Source: JAHBNG01 sp039028975 (lineage in GTDB: Bacteria > Chloroflexota > Anaerolineae > Caldilineales > Caldilineaceae). From it: a stretch of DNA of 45,121 nucleotides. The translations under genes and the position numbers were made by a program. This document shows positions 9,681 through 18,460 of the stretch, in pieces. Every line of letters starts with the position of its first letter. The first letter of the stretch is position 1. The stretch is taken from the NCBI GenBank assembly GCA_039028975.1, contig JBCCHB010000140.1, positions 1-45,121 of the forward strand, in the 5' to 3' direction. The notes under the pieces are model-generated. The model did no database searches. It was not told where the DNA came from and saw only the letters and a program-made list of their open reading frames with translations.

Positions 9681-10010
9681 ATGAAAATCGATCTGCCGAT
9701 GATGTACAATATTCGGAAGGTGCTCAACTGGATGTGGGATGTTTCTCTACCTCCCCAATTTATGTCCCAGTCAGTAAAAATATTTGATGAACAAGACTGG
9801 ATTGCAAAGTGCGGAACTCACCTTAGAGGTACGTACTCAATATCCATCACCCCATCATGTGCGGCCACTGATGATCAAATCCACGATGCTCTGCGCCAGC
9901 TCTGCGAGTACATTGTTAGCGACCACCAAGAGTCGCATGGCGAGGTCACTTGGGAAGAACTCACAGCTACCCATCCCGTATCCGAAAATCAAACGGATCA
10001 TCCTGCCTAG
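9681..10010 (+). CDS. Small plus-strand accessory protein, paralogue of previous gene
   Basis: A 109-residue protein starting at an ATG with AAGGA 5-6 bases upstream, 28 bases after the previous gene, so the two are probably one transcript. It shares the QDWI ... L-x-G ... I-x-I ... AL-x-x-L pattern with its neighbour and has a longer acidic, Ser/Thr-rich tail. Its last 44 bases overlap the 3' end of the convergent tail hub gene, so the two transcripts are partly antisense. No domain was recognised. A resistance, exclusion or anti-defence role is possible but unsupported. Confidence 0.6.
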   Translation: MKIDLPMMYNIRKVLNWMWDVSLPPQFMSQSVKIFDEQDWIAKCGTHLRGTYSISITPSCAATDDQIHDALRQLCEYIVSDHQESHGEVTWEELTATHPVSENQTDHPA

Positions 10011-11961
10011 GCTCAAGCCGTGTCTGCCCACTATCGGCATCATATTCAGCTCGCTCTACAAAGTAAGGGGAGAGCTGAGCTAAAACATCACGAACTTGGC
10101 CGGGGGATTGCACCTCCACCCACTGCCCAACAGGCAGCTTTCCGGATGGGTACGTACCACCGCGCAGAAGCCCCACACTGCCATCTCTCCTGATAGCCAC
10201 TTGTGGGTAATCCGGTTGCTCAGGCTCCTCATAAATAATCATTGTCCGTTCCGGTGTCATGCGGCATAGATAGCGCCGTCCACCACCCACGCCAGCCTCA
10301 AGAAATTTGCGCAGCTCGACCAAGGATGTCGTATCCCCTACCCTAGTCTGCCCCCCTTGCGTCGTTGACGCGTCCAGGATTTCTACACTGTTCACAAACT
10401 GAGCGTAGTTGGTGATCAGATTCGTAATCTGGGTCGTAATCAGCTCTTTGCCCTTCACAATGAAAGGCATGGTCGCGTCTTCGGTTCGGGTGTGCCAGCC
10501 GCCAGATGTGTCACCCAGCTTCATGGAGCCAAGCGTGTATGGCACGTCCTCGTCAATGCTGACTTTGTAGTAGTTGGTCGGGTCGTTGGCACCGGTGCGG
10601 GAGACCACAATCCAGTAGTGAGTGCCGAACGAGACGCTTACGGTATTTCCCATGCCGAAGGAGTACCAGCCTGCGCGCGTATCAAAGATGCTGCTAGCTG
10701 CCAGCGTATTGGATGCTAGAACAGTTGTGCTGGGATTGGTGGCACCGCCCGATCTCAATTCCACTCGAATCGAGTCGGTCGGCGAGCCGATGCGCAGCAA
10801 GCGCACAGAGATGCTATCCACCGTCCAGGATGACACATTGTGCTCGAGCTGAAAAGACTGCGCCAGGATGTAGCCTCGCGGCGTGACGGTCGAGGGTAGG
10901 TTGTAGGCCGTGGTTGGCAGTTCTACCAAGTTGATATTGTAGCCCCTCGTTGCCGAGCTGATGACAGTCTCGTCGGCCAGGGTCTTTGGCTCTACATTTA
11001 TTTCGAGTTTGTCTTCTATTTTGGTAACTTGATAGGTGCCATCATTTAGGGTTGTACCGCCAACTATAATCAAGTTGCCGTTGCGCCACTTGCCCATAAT
11101 GCCACTAGCGTCAATTATCTGGTTGTCTTCCTGGTATTCAATACTGCCAGTCACGGTCTGAATCTCGCCTCGAGCGGTACCATCAATCGTCCATGTGCCG
11201 GCATTACCGCCCGTCACGTCGATTATCATCCCGTCCTCGAGCCCGTCCAGGACTTGAGTAAATGCCCACAGCTCCTGCTCCTCGTCGACGTTGCCTAACC
11301 AGGAAAGGTTGGCCGTGAATCCGTATCCAATTGAGTTGGTGGTATTGCCGGATGTGTTTGACTGCTCCCGACCACGAAGCTCCGTGTAATACTGCCAGTC
11401 CAAATAAAAGAAATCACCTCGGCAGGTCAAAGTCCCATTGGCGAGCACGTCACTTTGGCCTGTCGATAGCGTGGGGACGGGATATTTCAACTGGTCGAGC
11501 AGACTGTCACGGGTGGAATCAGCCACGGTATCAAGCAGATCGCTGCCGCCGCTGTGCTGAAGTTCTTTCACTCCATAGCGCGCAATGCTAGCGTCGTCTT
11601 GCGCCCACGCCGTATTGCCACGAATCACGGTGCCATCGGCCAGGTCAAACGAGTAAGCAACTCGTATGCGATTGTTCATGCTCTCCAGTGAAATGCCCGC
11701 GCCAAATGCGCCCTGTGTGATATTTATTTCACTAATGTGCCCCCACCACACAAGATCGCCTTGCGGGTTGTAGATGCGAATCTGATAGCCAAGCCAGCGC
11801 AGCTCCTGCCAGACTCCATCTGGTGGCCCACTCATGGCGATAGACGCATTCTCATTCCCGCCGACAGCAATGGCCGACCACGCTTGGGGCGTTAAAGTTA
11901 CGTCCGTAGGCAGCATCACAAAATTGCCCGTCTGTGGATTGATAATGGTCACGGAGAACAC
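9967..11961 (-). CDS. Tail hub/baseplate protein with inserted beta-sandwich domain
   Basis: About 664 residues. The N-terminal part (residues 1-120) looks like the first beta-barrel of siphophage tail hub proteins: a segment on how the tail axis is set up, WLGYQIRIYNPQGDLVWWGHI, then an ISLESMNNRIRVAY strand. A second hub-like region is at the C terminus (FLEAGVGGGRRYLCRMTP, then a DYPQVAIRRDG strand and a VGQWVEV strand). Residues about 355-500 form a separate beta-sandwich (SFQLEHNVSSWTVDSISVRL ... GWYSFGMGNTVSV ... HYWIVVSRTG), similar in style to bacterial surface 'choice-of-anchor' domains. I preferred the GTG at 11961: it overlaps the upstream stop as TAGTG and has AGGAGG 11 bases upstream. 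A GTG at 11991 would give 10 extra residues. Role: attachment of fibres at the tail tip, inferred from order and fold. Confidence 0.7.
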   Translation of the reverse strand: MFSVTIINPQTGNFVMLPTDVTLTPQAWSAIAVGGNENASIAMSGPPDGVWQELRWLGYQIRIYNPQGDLVWWGHISEINITQGAFGAGISLESMNNRIRVAYSFDLADGTVIRGNTAWAQDDASIARYGVKELQHSGGSDLLDTVADSTRDSLLDQLKYPVPTLSTGQSDVLANGTLTCRGDFFYLDWQYYTELRGREQSNTSGNTTNSIGYGFTANLSWLGNVDEEQELWAFTQVLDGLEDGMIIDVTGGNAGTWTIDGTARGEIQTVTGSIEYQEDNQIIDASGIMGKWRNGNLIIVGGTTLNDGTYQVTKIEDKLEINVEPKTLADETVISSATRGYNINLVELPTTAYNLPSTVTPRGYILAQSFQLEHNVSSWTVDSISVRLLRIGSPTDSIRVELRSGGATNPSTTVLASNTLAASSIFDTRAGWYSFGMGNTVSVSFGTHYWIVVSRTGANDPTNYYKVSIDEDVPYTLGSMKLGDTSGGWHTRTEDATMPFIVKGKELITTQITNLITNYAQFVNSVEILDASTTQGGQTRVGDTTSLVELRKFLEAGVGGGRRYLCRMTPERTMIIYEEPEQPDYPQVAIRRDGSVGLLRGGTYPSGKLPVGQWVEVQSPGQVRDVLAQLSPYFVERAEYDADSGQTRLEPRQDDPFDFRIRDG

Positions 11962-13301
11962 TAGAGGGTTAGCCTCCTCGGGCGCACCCACATCTCCACT
12001 GTGGACTCATGCCCACCGGGGAACTGGTACACCTCATCAAAGAGGATGCTCACCTTATTAAATCGACCTGGCCAAGCATGTAAGTGACTTTGCTGGCTGA
12101 TAAAGATGGGAACCTGGGCCGTGTCTGTGCCTCCGTAGACGTTCTCTTCAATACCGTTGTCAATAAAGATGGCATCCCCGTTTGGCACGCCATACCCAAT
12201 CTTATTCAGGTGCCGGAATGAGGTCACAGGCATAAGCTGCACAAAATTGATGGTCGCCCCACCCGATGAGAGCGCGCGCACGGTGATGCCCACGCCCACA
12301 TTGCTAGCGAAAGATAAGTCCCCAGGCGGAATGGGAAAGGATCCCAAATCAAGCAGCTCGAAAGAACCTAGCGGGCCACCCGTAAAAATCTCTTCCCCCT
12401 CATGGATGCGGGAGTACAGCCCGCCTGACACCACGTACACGTAGGCTTTCAGGTAGAATCCTGTAGATAGGCTCGTAAAAGAGGCCAAAACTCGAAAGTA
12501 GTCCCCTGCCGCATCGGCCAAGAGGGCAGCAGGTAACTCCCAGGCCCACCGCGGATTGGGAGAAGAGTGATCAACGGCTGTACCCCATGTCTCATTGGCT
12601 GCGCCCACGTCGAGCTGGGCCGCAATCAGGTACGGGTCAACGCTGTCAGGGTCGTTAAACACGTTGTTGCTTAGGAATATTTGCTGTGACCCAGTAAGCG
12701 TTGCGCCGCTGTTGAGTGCCCTGATTTTGATTGGCGTCGGCAGTGAGCCAGGAACGCTATCAAACGAGACCCAGTTCTGCCCGCTGGCATTGAAAATAGA
12801 TACGGCTGTGCCGCTAGCTGAGAGGTAGTTGGTCAGCGTAATGGGCTGCTCCACGCTGAGTTCCCAGTAGTATTTGCGCTCTAGCTGGATATTGAAGTCG
12901 GCCCCCAGCGTGGACCACTCACGCAATGCGGTAGCGCCGATGGAGACATACCCGCCAACAATCTCTGATTGCCAAGTCTCGCCAGGGGTGCCATCAATAA
13001 TGACTTGGAAATAAGCCTTGGGGCCAAAGCCGAGTGAGTTCCGATTCTGGCCAAGGGTGATCATCTGCTCGATAGCGCGAATATCATTCTGCACCGTAGC
13101 CTTATCGGCAGCGTCGTGGACGCGTACGTCGATGGATTCAATTACATTTTCGTACGCGTCCACCGTGGAGGCAGAGAGCGCGCTAGGGCTTAGCTGAGCG
13201 CTATTGGGCACCCAGTTTCGTACAAGGTAATCCCCTGATGACAACTCGATAGATACGGTTCCAGATGGGCCAACACTGGTAATAAAATATCGGTGGCTCA
13301 T
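11961..13301 (-). CDS. Distal tail protein-like
   Basis: A 446-residue protein directly downstream of the tape measure gene, overlapping it by four bases (ATGA), which is the usual place of the distal tail protein in siphophages. Residues 1-150 give a beta-strand pattern ending in an RKYYWEL segment. Residues 160-400 are a Ser/Thr/Gly-rich beta domain with several aromatic-hydrophobic strands (GFYLKAYVYVV, INFVQLMPV), possibly a carbohydrate-binding jelly roll. The C-terminal end (VSILFDEVYQFPGGHESTVEMWVRPRR) is beta-rich. It probably connects tail tube and hub. The assignment rests on gene order more than on a recognised motif. Confidence 0.6.
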   Translation of the reverse strand: MSHRYFITSVGPSGTVSIELSSGDYLVRNWVPNSAQLSPSALSASTVDAYENVIESIDVRVHDAADKATVQNDIRAIEQMITLGQNRNSLGFGPKAYFQVIIDGTPGETWQSEIVGGYVSIGATALREWSTLGADFNIQLERKYYWELSVEQPITLTNYLSASGTAVSIFNASGQNWVSFDSVPGSLPTPIKIRALNSGATLTGSQQIFLSNNVFNDPDSVDPYLIAAQLDVGAANETWGTAVDHSSPNPRWAWELPAALLADAAGDYFRVLASFTSLSTGFYLKAYVYVVSGGLYSRIHEGEEIFTGGPLGSFELLDLGSFPIPPGDLSFASNVGVGITVRALSSGGATINFVQLMPVTSFRHLNKIGYGVPNGDAIFIDNGIEENVYGGTDTAQVPIFISQQSHLHAWPGRFNKVSILFDEVYQFPGGHESTVEMWVRPRRLTL

Positions 13302-16198
13302 CGTCGCATCCTCGCCTTATTCATCATGCCGCGTATTGTATTCTCCAGGTCATTCACCCCGTAAATGGGTGCATTGAAATGAAAATGAAGGGCCTGCTGA
13401 TTCCCCGTACCGGCCAGGGCCATAGCAGGCTGTGCATTTTGTCTAGACGGGGAGTAGTCGATGGGATCGGCGCTTCGCAGCTCTCTGTTGGTGATCACTC
13501 GTGAGCCTTGGGGCAGATAGGCGTAGTCGCCCTCGGGGAAGCTAAGTTGGCCACGGTGCAGCACGGCCTCTTGGCCGAATTCGTTGAACCGGTAGACGCC
13601 AGAGCGGCGTACGTCGCCGCCAAGGGCTTGGGCGGCGGCTGTTCCGCCGCCACCGCCGCCCGTTGGCCCTCTCAGTTTGGATAACCATCCAGGCTCTGGT
13701 ATAGAGGGCCAGTCCCAGCCAGGCGATGGTACAGGCTCCCAATTCCAAGCTGGAGAAGGTATAGCCTCCCACGGCCATGACGGAGAAGGTATAGCCATCC
13801 AGTCCCAGCCAGGCTCAGGTACGTCTTCTACTTCGACCGGTGGGATTTCGGGTATCCGAAATTCTTCTGGTGGGCGTCCACCGATAGGCCCAAGCTGACT
13901 AAGGTCTGACTGTTGCTGGTTTAGTGAAAACAGATCGGAAAATGAAGGAATACTAGAGAAGTCTAAGATGTCAGAAAAGGACATCTTGTTGATTTTAAAG
14001 TTTGCGAAATCAAACTCCAGGTCTACGATGTCCCCAAAAGAGAACTTGCTGATAAATAGACTCTCCTTCAAGTTGATGGTGGTCTCGGTGTCGAAAATGT
14101 CACCAAAGCCTAGCTTTAGGCTGGTCAATCCTTCCTTGAAGTTTAGCCCCAAATCAGCGTCAAACAGTTCGCCAAACGTAAGCTGGCTATCCGTAAAGCT
14201 GCTCTTAAAGTCTTGAGAGAAGTCGACATCAAAGAAATCGCCAAACTTTACTTTCGCCAGGCCGCCCTGGCCAAACAACCCGCCCTCTATATCAATAAAG
14301 TCCCCAATCTGAATCCTGTCGATGACCTCATCAGGAGAGAACTTCCTTTCAAAGCTGAAGAAGTCACCCAAGGACCACTTTTTGGTACCAAATAGCTGGT
14401 CTTGGCTAATTGTAGATTCGCTAGTGAAAAGCTTAGCATAAGTGGTTTTCTCGAAAATCTCGTCGGCAGAGACACGCGAGGTGCTATCAAAGAGGCCGAG
14501 TATGTTGACGTTTGTCTCTAGGTAATCTTCGGCTGCTATCTTTGAGTAGGTAAAGTTACCGCTATCAAAAGCAATGTTGGTCTCAACGAGATCACCAAAA
14601 GCTATGCGCTCAAACTGAAATAGCTCGCCCAGCGAAAAGACGGAGGATGTTTCGATAACATCTGCAAACTCTAGCTTTGTAAAGCTAAAAATCTCGCCCA
14701 GATTGATGTTTGTCTGTGAGCCGTCAACAAGCTCGTTGAATGTCAGCTTTTCAAATTTAAAGATATCGCCAATCTTGAAGTTCGAGGAGATAGAATCATC
14801 GAGGTCGAATGTGATAAGCTCGGCAATGTTGACGCCTTCCTGGTCGGTGATGGAAGAAACAAAATCCGATGCAAACGTCTGGATCCTGGGTGCAACTGTG
14901 GTCAGAAAACGACTTGTCGAATTGGTCATCTGGGTAAAGAGGGGCAGAAACTCTTGACCAACGCCAATCTTGATGGCCTCGATTGTTCCGCCCAGGACAT
15001 CCAGAGCGCCATTGAATGTATCCATGCGAACTGCGGCAGACTCCATAGCATCAGTCTGAGAAAGAGTGGCTTGCAATTCCTCAAATTCTTCCCTTGTCAT
15101 CCTCGCCAGTGCTACCGCTGTTCTTCCCCCATCTGGACCAAATATTGTTTCAAGAGCGGTGGTTCTCTGTTGCTCTGATAGTCCAGCCATTGCTGTAGTT
15201 AATGCTCCAGCAATTTCAGCCATTGATTTCATTTGCCCAGAGGCGTCAAAAAAGGCTGTTTGCAATATGCCGCTATCTAGTGCGAATGTATTAAACTGAT
15301 CTTCCGTTAAGCCCAGCTCCTCTCGCAACGCACTGAGGTTTTCATGGAGACCCCCAAATGCCGAAAACTCAACCTCTGCCTCCCGCATAGCTTCAGCCAT
15401 TTTCTCAACGTTGACGCTAGCCAAACCAAGGCGTTCCATAGCCTCGACAGCGGGATTTGTTCCTGGAGTTAAACTTTGCAGAAACGATCTGAACGACGTT
15501 CCAGCATCAGATCCACTGTTCATAGCAGATGCTGTAGCGGCCAGAGTAGCGTTAAAATCCTCAAATGAAACCCCAGTGGCATCAGCAATAGCGCCTGCTT
15601 GACCTATTGCCAACCTGTAATCGTCTATATCAAGCTTGGAATTGTTGGTTACCGAGACGATGCCGTTGACAGCATCCATCATATTCTCAGCTTCAATACC
15701 AAACTGAGACATCGCATCAGTAGCCACATCAGCAGCAGTAGCGAAATTATCATTAGTCGCATTGGCCAAAAGAACAGTCGCCTCAGCGGCCCCAGAGAGG
15801 ATCTCCGTCATATCCAAGCCGTTGCGAGCCAGCATATTAATTGCTTCGCCTGCCTGAACAGCATTCACCCGCAAATCAGGGTTTATCGCCAGCTCACCAA
15901 TGAGGTTTTTGAGGGGTGCAACTTCCTCCATGCTCTTCTGAAGCACAGCCGCCGTGTTGGCCAACTGCTGCTCCACGTTCCCCGCCGCGCGCGCCGAGCT
16001 TGTAATTGCTGCCGCCGTGGCTACACCAACAACAGTCGTTGCAGCCGTACCCGCAAGAGCAACATTTTTCATGGTGTTGCCCACCGTGCGCGTAACGCTG
16101 TTGGCAGAGGACTCAAGCTGACGCATTTGGCCACTTAATCGCCTGAATTGCGCTTGGTATCTATCCTGCGCCTGTAAAACAATCTGAATAGTTGCCAC
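13298..16198 (-). CDS. Tail tape measure protein (TP901-type core)
   Basis: 966 residues. Residues 1-110 are helical with an Ala-rich segment. Residues about 80-330 match the conserved TP901/PhageMin-type tape measure core (an NTAAVLQKSMEE helix, VNAVQAGEAINMLARNGLD, TDAMSQFGI, and an IGQAGAIADATGVSFEDFNATLAA helix). Residues about 455-760 are about a dozen degenerate 20-35-residue repeats built on G-[DE]-[IL]-F-x-F-x-[KR]-[LI]-x-F. Residues about 795-840 are four short Pro/Trp repeats (IPSPxWxW). A Gly6 linker follows, then a 120-residue C-terminal domain ending in a helix (FNAPIYGVNDLENTI). Its length should set tail length. It starts three bases after the chaperone long form. The repeats are unlike the coiled-coil body usual in tape measures. 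Confidence 0.88.
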   Translation of the reverse strand: MATIQIVLQAQDRYQAQFRRLSGQMRQLESSANSVTRTVGNTMKNVALAGTAATTVVGVATAAAITSSARAAGNVEQQLANTAAVLQKSMEEVAPLKNLIGELAINPDLRVNAVQAGEAINMLARNGLDMTEILSGAAEATVLLANATNDNFATAADVATDAMSQFGIEAENMMDAVNGIVSVTNNSKLDIDDYRLAIGQAGAIADATGVSFEDFNATLAATASAMNSGSDAGTSFRSFLQSLTPGTNPAVEAMERLGLASVNVEKMAEAMREAEVEFSAFGGLHENLSALREELGLTEDQFNTFALDSGILQTAFFDASGQMKSMAEIAGALTTAMAGLSEQQRTTALETIFGPDGGRTAVALARMTREEFEELQATLSQTDAMESAAVRMDTFNGALDVLGGTIEAIKIGVGQEFLPLFTQMTNSTSRFLTTVAPRIQTFASDFVSSITDQEGVNIAELITFDLDDSISSNFKIGDIFKFEKLTFNELVDGSQTNINLGEIFSFTKLEFADVIETSSVFSLGELFQFERIAFGDLVETNIAFDSGNFTYSKIAAEDYLETNVNILGLFDSTSRVSADEIFEKTTYAKLFTSESTISQDQLFGTKKWSLGDFFSFERKFSPDEVIDRIQIGDFIDIEGGLFGQGGLAKVKFGDFFDVDFSQDFKSSFTDSQLTFGELFDADLGLNFKEGLTSLKLGFGDIFDTETTINLKESLFISKFSFGDIVDLEFDFANFKINKMSFSDILDFSSIPSFSDLFSLNQQQSDLSQLGPIGGRPPEEFRIPEIPPVEVEDVPEPGWDWMAIPSPSWPWEAIPSPAWNWEPVPSPGWDWPSIPEPGWLSKLRGPTGGGGGGTAAAQALGGDVRRSGVYRFNEFGQEAVLHRGQLSFPEGDYAYLPQGSRVITNRELRSADPIDYSPSRQNAQPAMALAGTGNQQALHFHFNAPIYGVNDLENTIRGMMNKARMRR

Positions 16199-16201
16199 TG
16201 A

Positions 16202-16830
16202 CTACTTCTTTTTCCTGTTGTTCCTATTGTTCCTATTTTGATTCTGGCGCGATTTCAGATTTTTCCGCTCGTTTTTCTCTCTGGTGTAACGATTTCTCGC
16301 GCTTAGCCTAACAACCATCTCCTCAACTAGGCGTGCGGGCGTGGCGCACAGCTCCGTCCAGCTCCATCCGGTCTCTTCCATCAGCCAAATTTGCCGATAG
16401 AATAGACCAGCTGGATCCATTGGGGCGTCGTACTCTATGTGGAGCCGAATGTTCTCCTCTATTCTTTTTTTTCGTCGTCGCTTACTGGCGCATTAAGGTC
16501 GCTAATCTCGCTTGCAATTAAGTCGCCCACGTAGGATGGGAGAGCCAAAATGTTTTCTCGGCTCACAGGGCGACCGCCAAATCCTGGTCCCTCCCAGGAA
16601 ACAATGGAAGATACCATCTGCTCCATTTGAATAATGCCCTGATCAAACACCAGCTCGTTTGAGCCGGGGATCTGTTTCATCGCAAGCTCGAGAGACTTCT
16701 TGGTTTCCCCAAAAGTCAGCCTTTTGATTACCACCCAGTTGTCTGAATCGATTTCAACCCGCCTATCAACCTGAGCAAAAAAATCCTCCACTTGATTTGC
16801 TATCGCCCTTGCATCCTGTACGTTTTCCAT
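16202..16830 (-). CDS. Tail assembly chaperone, long form by -1 frameshift
   Basis: Read in two frames. The first 123 codons are the short chaperone (16459-16830). A -1 slip on the A-AAA-AAA heptamer at 16465-16471 would let ribosomes bypass the TAG at 16459 and continue RIEENIRLHIEYDAPMDPAG and on to 16202 without a stop. The second part (WLMEETGWSWTELCATPARLVEEM, then an Arg/Lys/Asn-rich tail) has the layout of the T domain of lambda gpG-T: an aromatic helix, then a basic tail. Position between tail tube and tape measure genes, as in lambda and most siphophages, supports this. Role: coats the tape measure and recruits tube protein. Confidence 0.8.
16459..16830 (-). CDS. Tail assembly chaperone, short form (gpG-like)
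   Basis: A 123-residue acidic helical protein ending in VSDDEKKE just after the slippery A8 run. It starts 18 bases after the tail tube gene stop. The sequence WVVIKRLTFGETKKSLELAMKQIP has the look of a phage tail assembly chaperone core. The short form would be the major product and the frameshifted long form the minor one. Assignment rests on position, size and the frameshift site together. Confidence 0.75.
   Translation of the reverse strand: MENVQDARAIANQVEDFFAQVDRRVEIDSDNWVVIKRLTFGETKKSLELAMKQIPGSNELVFDQGIIQMEQMVSSIVSWEGPGFGGRPVSRENILALPSYVGDLIASEISDLNAPVSDDEKKE
16465..16471 (-). other. Slippery A-AAA-AAA site for -1 frameshifting
   Basis: In the chaperone frame the codons are GAA-AAA-AAA-GAA-TAG, so the heptamer fits X-XXY-YYZ. 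The -1 frame is open for 89 codons after the slip. No downstream stimulatory structure was examined in detail. Confidence 0.75.
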
Positions 16831-16848
16831 GCCTTATTCCTTAACTCC

Positions 16849-17838
16849 TTAATCCAAATTAGCCCGATTGTTGATCACTTGGCACTCAAAAAACAGATTG
16901 TCGGTCGAGTTGTAGCTCACCGTGCCGCCAATCTGCACGCTGGTATTCCCGTTGTCATTCGTGTACGATGGGAAATCCGTGTATCGCCCTGTCATTCTCA
17001 TGCGGATAGAGCGCCCACCCGTCCCTGGTACAAGTAGCTGAATAAGCTGCGGCGTCTGCGCTCGATATGCAGCGCGGGCCGTGTCCACGGCATTCGCCGT
17101 GTCCTCTAGCTCAAAGGTCAGGCTGAAATCCATCTCTGGACCTACGAGCTTGTGCTGGCTGTAGTAATTGGTTCCATCGGCGGTCGGAACTTCCTGAATA
17201 CCCGTATTCGTACAATTAATCTCAGCCTGCATCAGCACGCCGTTAAGTTGAGTGGTGCCGATTGTTCCGCCCGAAGGGTCAATAAAAAGTTGCGTATTCC
17301 CAAATAGCGCCTGTTCGACATCCAGCAAGGGCAACGCTGGCGTTAGCGTGCTGGGCACTAACCTTTGCCCCATCCAAGTTGACTCCATCATCCAGGATTG
17401 TTTGATGGTTCCCGATAGCCGGAAAGAGGTCACGAACGAGTAGGGCATCTCTTGGTTGTCGCCCTGGATGTCGGCGTTACCACCCTCAATTGTGTAGGGT
17501 TGAATGGCGGGGCGCGTGAGGACAGGGACTACATAATCGTATGTGTACGGCCCCGCTCCAGTTGGCGTGACGGTCAGTAGCCCTGCCTCGAAAACGTGGG
17601 GGACCTGCTCGTAAGTTAGCGGGGTAGAGGGGATCTGAAGCTCTGCCGATTCCCATGCCGTATAGGTGCGCTCGGGCGAGATATAGAGGCCGACTTGCTC
17701 CTCTACGGTTTCTATTGCTTGATTGTCGACCAGCATGGAGAATTCACCGCGCCATTTTTCGGTGGCTGCGACAGCAGTTCCCGCTGTCACCTCTCTCCCA
17801 AGCTGGATCGTATTAAAATTCCACGCGGCGTAGGCCAT
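16849..17838 (-). CDS. Major tail tube protein
   Basis: A 329-residue beta-rich protein, just upstream of the chaperone genes as is usual for the tail tube subunit. The N-terminal segment (AAWNFNTIQLGREVTAGTAVAATEKW) and the later SFRLSGTIKQSW-type and FSLTFELED strands fit the phage tail tube beta-barrel fold. Length is at the upper end for the family, suggesting an added surface domain. Its ATG overlaps the upstream stop by one base (TAATG), so translation is coupled. No catalytic features are expected. Confidence 0.8.
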   Translation of the reverse strand: MAYAAWNFNTIQLGREVTAGTAVAATEKWRGEFSMLVDNQAIETVEEQVGLYISPERTYTAWESAELQIPSTPLTYEQVPHVFEAGLLTVTPTGAGPYTYDYVVPVLTRPAIQPYTIEGGNADIQGDNQEMPYSFVTSFRLSGTIKQSWMMESTWMGQRLVPSTLTPALPLLDVEQALFGNTQLFIDPSGGTIGTTQLNGVLMQAEINCTNTGIQEVPTADGTNYYSQHKLVGPEMDFSLTFELEDTANAVDTARAAYRAQTPQLIQLLVPGTGGRSIRMRMTGRYTDFPSYTNDNGNTSVQIGGTVSYNSTDNLFFECQVINNRANLD

Positions 17839-18035
17839 TAGTCCTGCTCCTTCTTACTACTCTTCTTGGCCTTGGGCACTTCTGGCTCCTTCGGCACCTC
17901 GTACAGCCCCTGAACCGCACATGCATCAATCAGCTCCTTGTGCTCCTCGTACTCGGCAGGGGTCAGATCTCGTTTTGGTACGCCAGGGATTGCTTTGTCT
18001 ACCCCTGCGTATTTAATAGTTCGCTCTTCATTCAT
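17838..18035 (-). CDS. Small basic-tailed neck/tail accessory protein
   Basis: A 65-residue protein: an N-terminal segment (YAGVDKAIPGVPKRDLTPAEYEEH) that looks helical with a short turn, a central Ala/Cys helix, then a Lys/Ser/Glu-rich tail. It lies between the tail-terminator-like gene and the tail tube gene, overlapping both by one base. No family was recognised. Its tight coupling to the tail genes suggests a structural or chaperone role. Confidence 0.6.
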   Translation of the reverse strand: MNEERTIKYAGVDKAIPGVPKRDLTPAEYEEHKELIDACAVQGLYEVPKEPEVPKAKKSSKKEQD

Positions 18036-18460
18036 TATGCAAACATCCTGTGGGACTTCGTCGGCACTATAAATCTATAGCCAAATACTGGTTTTCCCGC
18101 GTACTCATACGCAACCAGCTCGTATGTAATGGATTGCTCTTGCGCACCAATGTGATCAGTTATCCCACCCAGCGTGAAGTCACTCCATAGCGCCTTTTGC
18201 ACTAAATCTATGTATGGCTCCATCGTCGTGGCGGCTTCCTGCGCACTCTGGCGATTGGAGAGGAAATCCACGTTCCATTCGTGGAAGTTTCGAGCGCCGC
18301 CGTGGTCCTGGTCTAGTCGGCCTCGCCGCGCGTAAACCAGAATGCAAGGCAACTCTGATAGTTGGTCTGGTGGATGCCGGTAAATGCGCAAAGTGCTATC
18401 TATCGTCTGCAAAACGGCGGTCAGTGCATCGCCAATTTGCGTAGCTGTGCTATTACTCAA
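18035..18460 (-). CDS. Tail terminator-like protein
   Basis: A 141-residue protein with the layout of phage tail terminator (lambda gpU / minor tail) proteins: an N-terminal helix, then alternating beta strands (ILVYARRGRLDQDHGG, HEWNVDFLS), a helix (AATTMEPYIDLVQKALWS), and closing beta strands (ITYELVAYEYAGKPVFGYRFIV). It sits between the connector gene and the tail tube gene, the usual place of this family. Role: caps the tail and joins it to the head. Assigned by fold pattern and order. Confidence 0.65.
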   Translation of the reverse strand: MSNSTATQIGDALTAVLQTIDSTLRIYRHPPDQLSELPCILVYARRGRLDQDHGGARNFHEWNVDFLSNRQSAQEAATTMEPYIDLVQKALWSDFTLGGITDHIGAQEQSITYELVAYEYAGKPVFGYRFIVPTKSHRMFA

